Origin: Vitis vinifera
Lineage: Eukaryota > Streptophyta > Magnoliopsida > Vitales > Vitaceae
Reading direction: 5' to 3'
Length of the DNA stretch: 64,000 nt
Assembly: GCF_030704535.1 (NCBI RefSeq)
Contig: NC_081814.1
Location: 26,700,001 to 26,764,000, forward strand
The translations under genes and the position numbers were made by a program. Below the pieces are notes generated by a model, which saw only the letters and a program-made list of their open reading frames with translations, did not search any database and was not told the DNA's origin. Each line of letters begins with the position of its first letter. The stretch's first letter is position 1. This document shows positions 1 to 10,715 of the stretch, one piece after another.

Positions 1-606
1 GCTCATGAAATGGCTTGCCAACTATTTTTCCTACCGAAAATAAGATTCCTTGCTGAAAAAGTCTAAAAGTGCTATAGTAAAATGTTATTGTTCACTTTTA
101 CTATTCATGCACATGTTAACTATTCACAACAGTTGGTCAAAAAGCAAATAGTGCTTTGTCTCCTGATTGGTACTGTTTATTTATTTATTTTTTTGGCTAT
201 TTAAAGAGGCTTGATCCTCATTTGTAAGCATTTCTCATTTTTTTCACTTCCAGCTTATGCTCTCCTTTTTCTCTTCTTTCTCTCTCATCATGTAAGCTTT
301 CCAACCCAAAACTTTCTTCAAAGCTTTCCTACCTTCTCCCATTGTAAGATATTCATCTCCTTATATAAGTATGTTTTATGTTATACCTCCTATTATGGAT
401 GACTTTCAAGCTATGTAATTATACAAGTATGTTTTATGTTTTCATTATACCTCATATTATGGATGATTTTCAATTTATGTAATTAAAAGTTTGTGGTTCA
501 TTCTCTTTAAATTTCTTGTTAAATATCTTGTGTATTTTCTGATTTCTCTTCTTTGTTTTGAATTTTGGCATAATTCATGTTTTCATTGCATATAACCTTG
601 TCCTGG
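1..606. other. Left flank without a gene; possible pararetroviral leader and promoter
   Basis: No credible gene; the 63-aa ORF near 211 is low-complexity and unsupported. A TATTTAAAG box near 198-206 sits about 410 bases before a plus-strand tRNA-Met-like primer site at 614-627. Caulimovirids have a promoter, then a long leader, then a primer site in that order, so this could be viral promoter and leader in plus orientation (inference). Positions 367-424 and 425-484 are an imperfect 58-bp tandem repeat (AAGTATGTTTTATG... TATTATGGATGA). The part from about 411 onward is repeated at 30624, so the left edge of the large duplication lies inside this stretch. Confidence 0.35.
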
Positions 607-610
607 GTGT

Positions 611-665
611 CTATGGTATTAGAGCCACCGGAAGGGAAGTCGGGTTTGTTTTGGGTGTTTTGACC
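611..665 (+). repeat. Inverted copy of viral primer-site region, left end (pairs with about 3958-4010)
   Basis: About 52 bases beginning CTATGGTATTAGAGCCAC match, in inverted orientation, the sequence ending at 4010 (minus-strand reading CTATGGTATCAGAGCCAC). Two mismatches are visible near the start: T/C inside the primer site and C/G just after it. Similarity stops right after the run GTTTTGGGTGTTTT. The virus fragment is therefore bounded by inverted primer-site segments. This is not a DNA-transposon terminus as far as I can see, because no target-site duplication is evident. Confidence 0.8.
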
Positions 666-1065
666 CTAAACTTGTGAATTGTCTTAAATCCTTAATTTTC
701 TTCCTATACTGTCTTACTTCATCATAGAGTTCCTTAATGCTTATTTCTTTGGGAGACTACTGATCAAACCTGTTTAAGATTTCATTAAGGTTATAAGGAT
801 TTATAGTCTTCTTAACTTCCGGCTTAATAACAGACTTTTTAAACACTTCATAAAGATCTTGCTTAGTCTTTTCATCTTCAATTTTCCTTAAAATATCTAG
901 GACAAGTTCTTGGCCTTTGCTTATGAAATTTATGGTTTTGGGACGGCAATTACAATTACCCTTAACACATTCTTCTTGGTTACTAGAAGTTTGGCTAGAG
1001 ACTTCACCACTACTATCTAGTTGATTAATATCATCTTCATTATTTGAATCAGTCTTTGACTCATA

Positions 1066-2325
1066 TTATGAGGTTTTTAACAAGACTTCGCATAGCATAT
1101 TTTTTAAATCTTCTGAGACATTAAGATTATTAATCTTTTGTCTAACCTTACAATCTTTTTTATAGTGGCCAACCTTGCTACACTTAAAGCAAATAATTGG
1201 CTTGGAATCTAAAGGGGCTTCTACCTTTTTATGGGCTTCTTTGTTTATCCTTTTTTGAACGTGTCTTGAATGCTTGGTTTCATTCATCCTATAATTTCCA
1301 TAAGTACCTCTCTTGCTATGGTAAAATTTATTTTTGCTAGGCTTCCTGTTTGTTCGTTGCTTAGAGGGAGGCTTAGTTTCTTTTTGGCTGAAACCAAATT
1401 GGCTACAAAATGACCCAAATTCATTCTTGTAGATCCTTTGTTCATTCTTCATTTGTTGCTTAAGCTTGAAGTCATTACACAACTTGATCCCTTCAGCTGT
1501 GGCAATGCTTATAATCTCACCATAGGTTAGCTTATCATAAGGGATTTGACCATTATAATGTTCCCTTATCTTAATCCTAATTCTTTCAGAGAAAAGTCTA
1601 GGTAGACCTAAGATGAATTTTTCTTTCTGAAAAGACTGGTTATAGTCTGATCTTAGCATGAATTTGGTTAGGAAGACTTCCTTATACCATCTAAATTCAT
1701 GAAGCTTGGGACACTTAAGGTTGGTTAAGAGATTTGCAATCTTATCCTTAATTTTTGTAGGATCTCCAATGAAGTGCTTGGATATTGAATAGATTAGAGT
1801 AGCCACTGCATTCTCTATATCTTGACCATCTTCGTCCTTAACAACTTCATTATTTTCATTAATCAAATAGGCTTTTAGGATACTATTTCTGTCATCAAAA
1901 GTGAGATAGTTATCCCACCAACCCTTAAGTTGTCCTATAAACCCAACTACAATTGTCTGAGCAACAGCATGGTCGGGTAGTCTATTGTTTAACTCATAGG
2001 TTATACTAACCATGGTCATTTCTTGAAGCTTAGTGAGTATGTTATACTCGGTCATACCATCTATGTTCCATTCATAGATAGTACCACTAGCGTATGAAGC
2101 TTGAGTATACTGATTTCTTTCCTCAAATTGCATATTAGGAAAGGTAGGTCTAGGGTAGTAATTCTTAGTCTTAAAAGCTTCTAGATTGTTGATATTTTTT
2201 GAAACAGTTTGATTATGAGGTTCCTCAAACATCTTAATTAGTTCATCAACTTCTTCTTCTGAACTAATATCACCCTTAACCATATTGATTCTCATATGAG
2301 AAGGCTGAGTTGTCAAAGGGACCAT
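1066..2325 (-). pseudogene. Pararetroviral coat-protein-like region, unit 1
   Basis: An open stretch of 419 codons, lysine- and asparagine-rich, with a CCHC zinc knuckle (C-x2-C-x4-H-x4-C) at residues 379-392, preceded by a basic region. This matches the nucleic-acid-binding end of caulimovirid coat proteins; the identification rests on the knuckle and on the upstream movement-protein region. It lies in the same frame as the MP region, 21 codons downstream. The interval holds stop codons that also occur in the second copy. The terminal stop (complement 1066-1068) is followed by further in-frame open sequence to about 763, suggesting the original ORF was longer. It has no start context of its own, so the first ATG is not a biological start. 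It is a fossil and is not expected to give a functional capsid. Confidence 0.7.
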
Positions 2326-2388
2326 AGGGTTATCCTTAATCTTTTGGTTAATCCTATCAACAAAATCTTGATTGATTTAAGGATTTTC

Positions 2389-3474
2389 CTAGAATTCCTT
2401 AGAGAATTCATATGGTTTAATTTCTTTCTTATCAGTGATGTCATTGGTAAACCATATCTTGGTGTTGTTAATACACTTACAAAGATAGTTTGGATATTCT
2501 TCTTGTTTGAAGAGTTCAAACCAGATCCAAAACTTAATGTTTTTCTTTTCTTGTCTTAAGTAAGCATAGAATTCTTCTTGGTAGAGGGTTCTAATGTCTT
2601 TAGGGATAGTGCTAAAGAACCAATCTTTTATTTCCTTATTGGCTTCAGAATAAAAGTCATTTCTTAAAAGATCTTTGTTGATCTCAAAATCCTTATCATC
2701 AAAGCTTATTGTGTTAATCATCTGGGAATACGTAGGAGACATAACAGGAGATTCATCCTGATTTGATCCTTGAGTAGACTCCTGATCCTCAGTGTAAAAG
2801 GGTCTGGCCACGTTGGTGTGACTTTTAACACTTGTTAACTTAATATTCTTAAGATTTGTTGAACCAAAACCTTCTTCTTCCTTAGTGGTTCTAACTGGGA
2901 TAGAAGAGCTTGAAGCTCTAGAGGGCTCAAAATTTGAAATTCTAGGGCTACTAAAATGACGGAAAGAGTTAGAGAAAATCAGATTTCCTCCTTCATCAAG
3001 ATATTGAACAATCTGTTCAATATTTTCAAATCTTTGTTCTATAGCTGGAACGACATTAGTAAAATGCCAATTTTCAGGAAACTCAACCTCATTCCACTTG
3101 ATTTTCATGGGGACTATGAAATTAGACTTGTTTATCACATCTGAGTGGAAGAGAGTGGTCTCACCCTTGGGACTGGTGCACAGTGCTCCAGATCCAACGC
3201 TTGTGGTCATGCTCTTATAGGCAAACCTAGTTATGATGGAAACATGATTGTTTCCTTTCTTGAACTTAAAGCCATGGATCTTAACATGAAGGACAATCGA
3301 ATCTAAGATATCGACTTCTCTTAGTCTAACTGTGAAGTTAGGGAAACACTGGAAATAGACAGGGCCATCATTCAGTCCAGCTTGGACTGCACCTATAATA
3401 GAATCTCGATAATCGAGATGTCTATTATCTCTTAGACACATGACAATAGAGGTGTTTAAACCTAATCTTGTCAA
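2389..3474 (-). pseudogene. Pararetroviral movement-protein region, unit 1
   Basis: 361 open codons. The N-terminal ~150 residues resemble the 30K-superfamily movement protein of Caulimoviridae (hydrophobic beta-strand blocks, a conserved leucine/aspartate pair before a Val-rich strand, and a Gly-Asn motif). The C-terminal half is Ser/Glu-rich linker leading toward the coat-protein region. In infection this protein would carry virus through plasmodesmata. Here the frame is closed upstream by a stop near complement 3491 and downstream at 2389-2391, and both stops are shared with the second copy. No intact 5' start is linked to it. Family assignment is by recognisable pattern, not by alignment. 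Confidence 0.7.
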
Positions 3475-3990
3475 AGGCTTAGCTGCAACTTAAATCATAC
3501 CAAAATGTATGAAGTTGTAGTGGTCTTTCTTATGTTTTTCAACTGACTTACTATCCAAGAGTCTTATGACTTGATTGTCTTGTTCTAAACTTACTGACAT
3601 TTCAGAGGTTCTAATGTGTAGTCTGTGAAGAACTTAAAGGTTCATTTCTTATAAATTTCTTGATTAGATACCTTGGGTAACTTCCAATCATCTAAATCAT
3701 TTTGGATCTTAGGATAATTGATCTCTTCACTATTTACAACAGTATCTTGAGAATTAGTGGATTTCCTAGACATGGTTCTGAAAATCAAACTCATTTTAGG
3801 GTTTTAATCTAGAGCCTAATAGCAGATTAACAGACTTAATGAGACATCTCCCCAGCCCCTTACAGCCCTAACAAACGCCTATCCACGGCTAACAATGGGC
3901 TCAACTCGATAGGGATCACACTCCTCGACACACTACTACTTATCCTAGGATAGCTTAAAACACCCAAAACAAACCCGACTTCCCTTCCCG

Positions 3991-4004
3991 TGGCTCTGAT
4001 ACCA
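3991..4004 (-). other. tRNA-Met-type primer-binding site (virus 5' end), unit 1
   Basis: Minus strand reads TGGTATCAGAGCCA, the standard reverse-transcription primer site complementary to the 3' end of plant initiator tRNA-Met used by caulimovirids and Ty1/copia elements. It lies at the extreme 5' edge of the viral sequence: a few bases further out (from about 4012) the satellite array starts. Confidence 0.8.
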
Positions 4005-4092
4005 TAGACTTTTGTCCATTCCTCTTATTCTTCGTACCCTTCCCATTCTCTACTTCTTTGAATTTTTAAAATAATTTTGGGACTTCGCATGG

Positions 4093-6016
4093 TGATTCGT
4101 GCCCACTTGGTGTATCAGCTGATTCATGTTCAACTGGTGCTCCTTGATTGAGGGAGTAATCAACAAATTTTATAACCTATTACACCATGTACTAGAGTAG
4201 CAAAGACAAAAATACTATAGCATAGTGGCTCTAGGATCGTTCACTGAGATGGGTTTTCACTCCACAATTGATATTAATTCAAAGATGAATTGGTGCCTTT
4301 TCATTTCAAGGTTAGCTTTAAAAGAAAACATAAACTTTAGTTGAAAAGGTTGGTTTTAAGCTAACCAAAAATAGTAACTGATTTTAATTACAAAGAAAAA
4401 TGTTTCTTGGAGTTTAGATCACTAGGCTTAGGTTCCTTGTACAAAAAGGAGAGTTCTGGTCACTTGTTTACTTTCCTTGCATTGGGGATTTAACATATAG
4501 TTATTTCCCGAACCGGTTTTGTACAGATGCTTCCCATTAATGGCTTCAAACACTAAATCCCTCTCACTGATGCATCTTGCAATCGCTCATACCTCTCACC
4601 TAGCACTTGCCATTCAAGGTGATCTTTAACCTTGGATTACCCGTCAAAAGCTCGCAAGAGATAACTAATGGATGTCTCCTTAGAGTCCAAAAGCTTACCA
4701 AGTGTTGGCTATTCTAGAAAATCCTACCTTCAAACCACCTCCCAAAGGCTCGCAAGAGATAAACTAGTGCATCTCAATGGATGGAGATCACTTGCCTTAC
4801 CAAGTGTTGGCCCAGGTGATATAAAGACATTTTAAGTTAACTAAAAAGATAAAAACCATTAATGGGTCACACTTTCTCTTCATTAAAAACTAAAACAACA
4901 AAACTTCCAATTTATGCATTTGGAAACTTACCCGGTTTTCTTCATTCCAAGAGACGAAGAGCCTAGCCTCTCATCCTCTAAGGAAAAATCCTCAGAGTTT
5001 GATTGGCTAGAAAGAAAAATAACAAGAAAACAAAAATATATATGAAAAGCAGAGCAAGTGCTCTGTATTTTACTTCCTTCCCAAAACTGTACAAAGGATG
5101 CGTCTCTGAGAACAAGCTCCCGAGATTACATTCTGATATATGATCGATCTGTCATCGATATCTTCTGTAAAGGAAATTACAAACTATTTATAAGAGGTTA
5201 TTCACCCTTTGTTTTTAGTTAAAGACTAAGGAATCCTATGATAGGTGGGTTACAAGGAGACTTTGGGGATTTAGACATCAAATATCTAAAGAAAATATCT
5301 CAAAATATCTAAAGAAAAATATCTCAAAATGTCGGTTGCACATATCGGGAAGCTTCCGGAGAAAACCGCGGCACTGTGTAAAATGGCTACGAAACTCTCC
5401 GAGTGAGCGCTATCAGAGGATCCAGATATGTCTGTCCGGGGAAGTTGAAACGCCCTCCTCTTCCATCCGGCGTCAGGCGCCGGATGTGAAATATCCGGAG
5501 AAGGTGGAACAAGAAAGTCAGCCGAACAGAATTCCGGATGTGGTATCCGGAGAAGATGGAACGTCGCAAGGGTGACCGTTTGCGTGTGCATGGTGTAAGG
5601 ACCCATCCGGATTCCCCAAGAGGACACGCGACGCGCTCCCCTATCCGGACTCCCTTAAGGAGAAGCACCCGACACTTGCGATCATCACACCCGGACGATA
5701 GCATATCCTATCCGGATATGTTATCCGGATCATTGACTAAAGTGCACAAGCCTTGCTACATCATTCTGACAACTTGCCCATACTCCTTGCATTCCGGATT
5801 TGCTTATGGCATGGATTTCAAAGAACTCTCCTCAATTTCGGATTTGCTTTGGTGATAAAAAAGCTATCAAAACGCCAAAACTTAACACAATTTGATTAGA
5901 ATTGATTGCAAGGGTCCTTAATATGTTAATTGGGTTAAAAGGTGATAACTACTACTCAAAAGTGTTTAAAAAAGTTAATTACAAGCTATCAAATAGCACT
6001 TTTTGAGTAGTAATCA
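4093..6016. mobile_element. Solo LTR-like insertion private to unit 1
   Basis: The stretch begins TGATT and ends AATCA (perfect 5-bp inverted ends with TG..CA), and is flanked by CATGG (4088-4092) and CATGA (6017-6021), a 4-of-5 match to a 5-bp target duplication. In unit 2 the flanks are joined directly (around 34300-34310: TTCGCATGGCTTGG), giving a clean empty site. Length is 1924 bp. It contains a tRNA-independent AT-rich left half and a GC-rich block at about 5330-5810 full of TCCGGA. There is also an inverted pair near the 3' end (about 5941-5963 with 5996-6016). No coding region for gag or pol is present. It is probably a solo LTR of a gypsy-type element; the family is not recognised. 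Confidence 0.7.
5330..5810. other. GC-rich TCCGGA-cluster inside the solo LTR
   Basis: At least nine TCCGGA palindromes (plus near variants such as CCCGGA and GCCGGA) fall within about 480 bp, most preceded by AT or TA (TATCCGGA, ATTCCGGA). The block is much richer in GC than everything around it. The overlapping ORFs on both strands (5286-5855) have no recognisable domain and disagree in frame, so I treat them as chance. Confidence 0.6.
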
Positions 6017-7281
6017 CATGACTTGGATATTGTTGAAATAGATTCATTACACTTAGTAGGTGTTCAATTGATGCCCTAAAAAATAAAACTCTAAAAATAC
6101 TAAAAAATTAGAAAGAGTACGAAGAATGTGAGGAATCCTCACATTTTTCGTACCCTCCTCATTCTCCACTTCTTTGATGTTTTAAAAAATTTCTGGGACT
6201 TCATATGCCTTTGATATTATTTAAATAGGTTCATTACACTTAGTAGGTGTTCAGATGATGTCCGAATAAACCAAACTCCAAATATACTTAAAAATTATAA
6301 AATGTCTGAAGAATGTGAAGAATCCTCACATTCTTTGTACCCTTCCCATTCTCCACTTCTTTGATGCTTTAAAAATGTTTAGGGACTTCACATGGCTTAG
6401 ATATTGTTTAAATAGGTTCATTATACTTAGTGGGTGTTCAAATGATGTCTGAAAAAAAAATCAAATTCCAAAAATACTTAAAAATTAGAAAAGGTACGAA
6501 GAATGTGAGAAATCCTCACATTCTTCATATCCTCCCCATTGTTCACTTCTTTGATGTTTTAAAAATTTTTTGGGACTTCATATGGCTTAGATATTGTTTA
6601 AATAGGTTCATTATACTTAGTGGGTGTTCAAATGATGCCTGGAAAAATCAAACTCCAAAATACTTAAAAATTAGAAAGGGTATGAAGAATGTGAGAAATC
6701 TTCACATTCTTCGTATCCTCCCCATTCTACACTTTTTTGAATTTTTAAAATAATTTTGAGAATTCGTATGGCTTGAATATTGTTTAAATAAGTTCATTAC
6801 ACTTAGTGGGTATTCAAATGATACACGAAAAAATAAAACTCCAAAAATAGTAAAAAATTAGAAATCCTCACATTCTTCGTACCCTCCCCATTTTCCACTT
6901 CTTTGATGTTTTAAATTTTTTTTTTTTTTTTTGTGATTTCATATGCCTTTGATATTATTTAAATAGGTTCATTACACTTAGTGGGTGTTCAAATGATGCA
7001 AATTAGAAAGGGTACGAAGAATGTGAGGAATTTTCACATTCTTCGTATCCTCCTCATTCTCCACTTCTTTGAATTTTCAAAATAATTTTAGGACTTTGTA
7101 TGACTTGGATATTGTTTAAATAGGTTCATTACACTTAGTGGGTGTTCAAATGATGCAAATTAGAAATGGTACGAAGAATGTGCTAATTCCTCATATTCTT
7201 TGTGCCCTCCCCATTCTTCACTTCTTTGATGTTTTAAAAATGTTTAGGGACTTCATAAGGCTTAGATATTGTTTAAATAAG

Positions 7282-8873
7282 TTCATTACACTTAGTGGGT
7301 GTTCAAATGATGTTTGAAAAAATCAAACTCGAAAAATACTTAAAAATTAGAAAGGTTACAAAGAATGTGAGGAATATTCACATTCTTCGTACTCTCTTTA
7401 TTCTCCACTTCTTTGAATTTTAAAATAATTTAGGGATTTTTTTATGGCTTGGATATTGTTTAAATAGGTTCATTAGACTTAGTAGGTGTTCAAACGATGT
7501 CCAAAAAAATCAAAATCCAAAAATACTAAAAAATTAGCAAGGGTACAAAAAATTAGCTTGGTTCATTATCCACTTATTTGAATTTAAAAAAAAATTGGGA
7601 CTTCATATGGCTTAGATTTTGTTTAAATAAGTTCATTACGCTTAGTGGATTTTCAAATGATGTTCAAAAAAATCAAACTAGAAAAATATTTAAAAATTAG
7701 AAAGGGTACGAAGAATGTGAGGAATTTTTACATTCTTCGTACCCTCCCCATTCTTCACTTTTTTGAATTTTAAAAATAATTTTGGGACTTCGTATGACTT
7801 GAATATTGTTTAAATAGGTTCATTACACTTAATGTGTGTTCAAATTATGACAAAAAAAAAATATCAAAATCTAGAAATACTAAAATACTAGCGAGGGTAC
7901 AAAGAATGTGAGGAATCCTCACATTCTTCATACATTCCCATTATCCACTGATTTGAATTTTTTTATTTAAAAAATGGAACTTTATATGACATTGATATTG
8001 TTTAAATAGGTTCGTTATACTTTGGCGGTGTTCAATTGATTTCCGAAAAAATAAAAATACAAAAATAGAAAAAAATTAGCAAGGCTCACATCCTTCGTGT
8101 CCTCCCTATTCCATGCTTATTTGATTTTTAAAAAATTTTTGTGACTTGATATGACTTGAATATTATTTAGATAAGTTTATTACATTTGGAGGGTGTTAAA
8201 TGATCCCCTTCAAAATCGAAATTTACTAAAAAATAAAAAAGGAGTATGAATTTCCATATTATTACTAATTTACCTTTTTCGTATTTTCAATATTTCAACC
8301 AATTTTTTGTGTAATTCAATTTAAACATTAAGAAATAATTTATTTATATATTTCTCCATTAATAATTAGTACACAATTAATTTAATTTTAAATTAATATA
8401 TTTTTTAAAATTTTATTTATGTTTTTTTCCCATTTTTTTTCACTTCATAAACCAATTATATTGCTTTTCACACTTCAAATATTCATCCAATTTTTTCAAC
8501 AAATAATTTGAAGTTAAAATAAATTAAATTTACTTTACCTTAATTTATAAATTATATCACCAAATTAATTTTTTTTTTTAAAAATTAATTTATTTTAAAT
8601 TTAATTTTCATCTTTATCACTTTATATTACAAAAATAAATAAATTGCAATTTCATTTTACAAAATTTTCTTTATTTTTCCGCTTCACAAAAAAAAATTCC
8701 AAAAGGAAATAATTGGTCATTGTAGTAGAAGTTAACAATATGAGCTGTATGGGATTAATTCCCATGGGAGGGTAACGTAAAAGAATTTGTTTTCTTTTAT
8801 TTTGTATTTATCTTGCATGTCATGTCTTAATCTATTAGACTAAAAAGGTAGGTATGGTATGATTTGACACTAA
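7282..8873. repeat. Local tandem duplication, first copy (unit 1 only)
   Basis: Sequence from the satellite monomer at about 7282 through the AT-rich spacer (8230-8700) to the landmark GTAGTAGAAGTTAACAATATG (about 8718) is repeated about 1592 bp further on (8874 to about 10440). Unit 2 has only one copy of this landmark (about 36964). The AT-rich spacer itself shows no gene. Confidence 0.8.
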
Positions 8874-10440
8874 GTTGATTATACTTAGTGGGTGTTCAAA
8901 TGATGTCCGAAAAAATCAAACTTGAAAAATACTTAAAAATTAGAAAGGTTACAAAGAATGTAAGGAATGCTCACATTCTTCGTACTTTCTTTATTCTCCA
9001 CTTCTTTAAAATTTTAAAATAATTTCGGGATTTTTTATGGATTGGATGTTGTTTAAATAGGTTCATTAGATTTAGTGGGTGTTCAAATGATGTAAAAAAA
9101 AAAATCAAAATCCAAAAATACTAAAAAATTAGCAAGGGTAAAAAAAAAAATTAGCTTGGTTCATTATCCACTTATTTGAATTAAAAAAAATAAAATTGGG
9201 ACTTCATATAACTTAGATATTGTTTAAATAAATTCATTACGCTTAGTGGGTATTCAAATGATGTTCGAAAAAATCAAACTAGAAAAATACTTAAAAATTA
9301 GAAAGAGTATGAAGAATGTGAGGAATCTTCACATTCTTCGTACCCTCCCCATTCTCCATTTCTTTGAATTTTAAAAATAATTTTGGGACTTCGTATGACT
9401 TGAATATTGTTTAAATAGGTTCATTACATTTAGTGTATGTTCAAATTATGCCAAAAAAAATCAAAATCCAGAAATACTAAAATACTAGCTAGGGTACAAA
9501 GAATGTGAGAAATCCTCATGTTCTTCGTACATTCCCATTATCCACTTATTTGATTTTTTTAATAAAAAAAATGGAACTTCATATGGCCTTGATATTGTTT
9601 AAATAAGTTCGTTATACTTTGACGGTATTCAATTGATTCCCGAAAAAATAAAAATACAAAAATACAAAAAAATTAGCAAGGCTCACATTCTTCGTGTTCT
9701 TCGTATTCTCCGCTTCTTTGATTTTTAAAAAATTTTTGTGACTTGATATGACTTGAATATTGTTTAGATAAGTTTATTACATTTAAAGGGTGTTAAATGA
9801 TCCCTGAAAAAAAATTCTAAATTGAAATTTACTAAAAAATCAACAAGGAGTATGGATTTCCATATTATTACTAATTTACCTTTTTCGTAATTTTAATATT
9901 TCAACCAATTTTTTTGTGTAATTCAATTTAAACGCTAAGAAATAATTTATTCATATATTTCTCCATTAATAATTAGTACACAATTAATTTAATTTTAAAT
10001 TAATATATTTTTTAAAAATCTATTTCGGTTTTTTCCCATTTTTTTCACTTCATAAACCAATTATATTACTTTTCACACTTTAAATATTCATCTAATTTTT
10101 TCAACAGATAATTTGAAGTTAAAATAAATTAAATTTACTTTATCTTAATTTATAAATTATATCACCAAATTATTTTTTTTAAAAAAAATTAGTTTATTTT
10201 AAATTTAATTTTCATCTTTATCACTTTATATTAAAAAAATAAATAAATTGCAAATTCGTTTTCCAAAATTTTCTTCATAAAAAAAAATTCCAAAAGGAAA
10301 TAATTGGTCATTGTAGTAGAAGTTAACAATATGAGCTGTATGGGATTAGTTCCCACGGAGGGTAACCAAAAAGAATTTGATTTCTTTTATTTTGTATTTA
10401 TCTTGCATGTCATGTAATAAAAAGGTTGGTATGGTGTGAT
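8874..10440. repeat. Local tandem duplication, second copy (unit 1 only)
   Basis: This second copy has six satellite monomers (landmarks near 8876, 9062, 9233, 9420, 9608 and 9773), the same AT-rich spacer, and the landmark GTAGTAGAAGTTAACAATATG near 10310. It differs from the first copy by scattered substitutions and A/T-run length. It ends shortly before the 5' region of the DUF6817 gene. Confidence 0.8.
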
Positions 10441-10715
10441 TATCCTATTAGCTTAAAAAGGTATGTATGGTATGATTTTGGTAACGTGGCATAACCCTTC
10501 TCTATGTCCATCTTCCATCTTCTGCGTTGGAATCAACGTGGCCCATTCAGGTAAGAACTCTCATCTCCTTCCGTGTTTACCGTTCCACACTACAACAGAC
10601 GAATTGGGATCAGTTACGGCTCTCCCTTTGGGCGATACCCACCATCTCCTTCCGATCTTCTCTTTTTCTTTCTTTCTCATCGTTCCCTTCTCTTCTTCAC
10701 TCCCAAACGGACACT

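Larger units (their letters stand above)
607..4012 (-). mobile_element. Endogenous pararetrovirus (Caulimoviridae-like) fragment, unit 1
   Basis: A partial integrated caulimovirid genome read on the minus strand. From its 5' end it has a primer-binding site complementary to initiator tRNA-Met (complement of 3991-4004), a short leader ORF (complement 3642-3773, 43 codons then a stop), a movement-protein region (2389-3474) and a coat-protein-like region with a zinc knuckle (1066-2325). An open in-frame tail follows from 1065 to about 763 before another stop. Protease, reverse transcriptase and RNase H are absent. MP and CP regions lie in one frame, the arrangement of petuvirus- and florendovirus-like polyproteins. 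Shared stops (3' end of MP, end of CP, leader) are present in both duplicated copies, so the insert was already defective before duplication. The left end carries an inverted copy of the primer-site region at about 611-665. Confidence 0.8.
4012..8230. repeat. ~187-bp satellite array with palindromic monomers, unit 1 (interrupted by solo LTR)
   Basis: About 13 diverged monomers in head-to-tail order. The landmark TTCATTACACTTAGT recurs at about 6043, 6230, 6417, 6607, 6793, 6968, 7125, 7282, 7469, 7632, 7819, 8011 and 8176, so spacing is usually 186-190 bp with short variants of 157-175. Each monomer has a stem half GGTACGAAGAATGTGAGGA followed by its reverse complement, forming a ~40-nt hairpin, then CCCATTCTCCACTTCTTTGA. 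The array starts at 4012 directly against the virus fragment and is split by the element at 4093-6016. ORFs here (e.g. near 6430) are read-through of the repeat and are not genes. Confidence 0.85.

Noticed and set aside
614-627. tRNA gene fragment
   Set aside because: Only 14 bases match the tRNA-Met 3' end; this is a reverse-transcription primer site.
5286-5855. Several ORFs of 79-113 codons on both strands
   Set aside because: GC-rich LTR block lacking stops; frames conflict and no domain is seen.
6030-8230. Regular repeats with palindromes that look like a CRISPR array
   Set aside because: Eukaryotic context, monomer of 187 bp, no unique spacers, and no cas genes.
10527-10715. N-terminal extension of the DUF6817 ORF (63 extra codons upstream in copy A)
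   Set aside because: Copy B has a different open frame upstream, and both only agree from MPSSLSS onward; the stretch is CT-rich like a 5'UTR.
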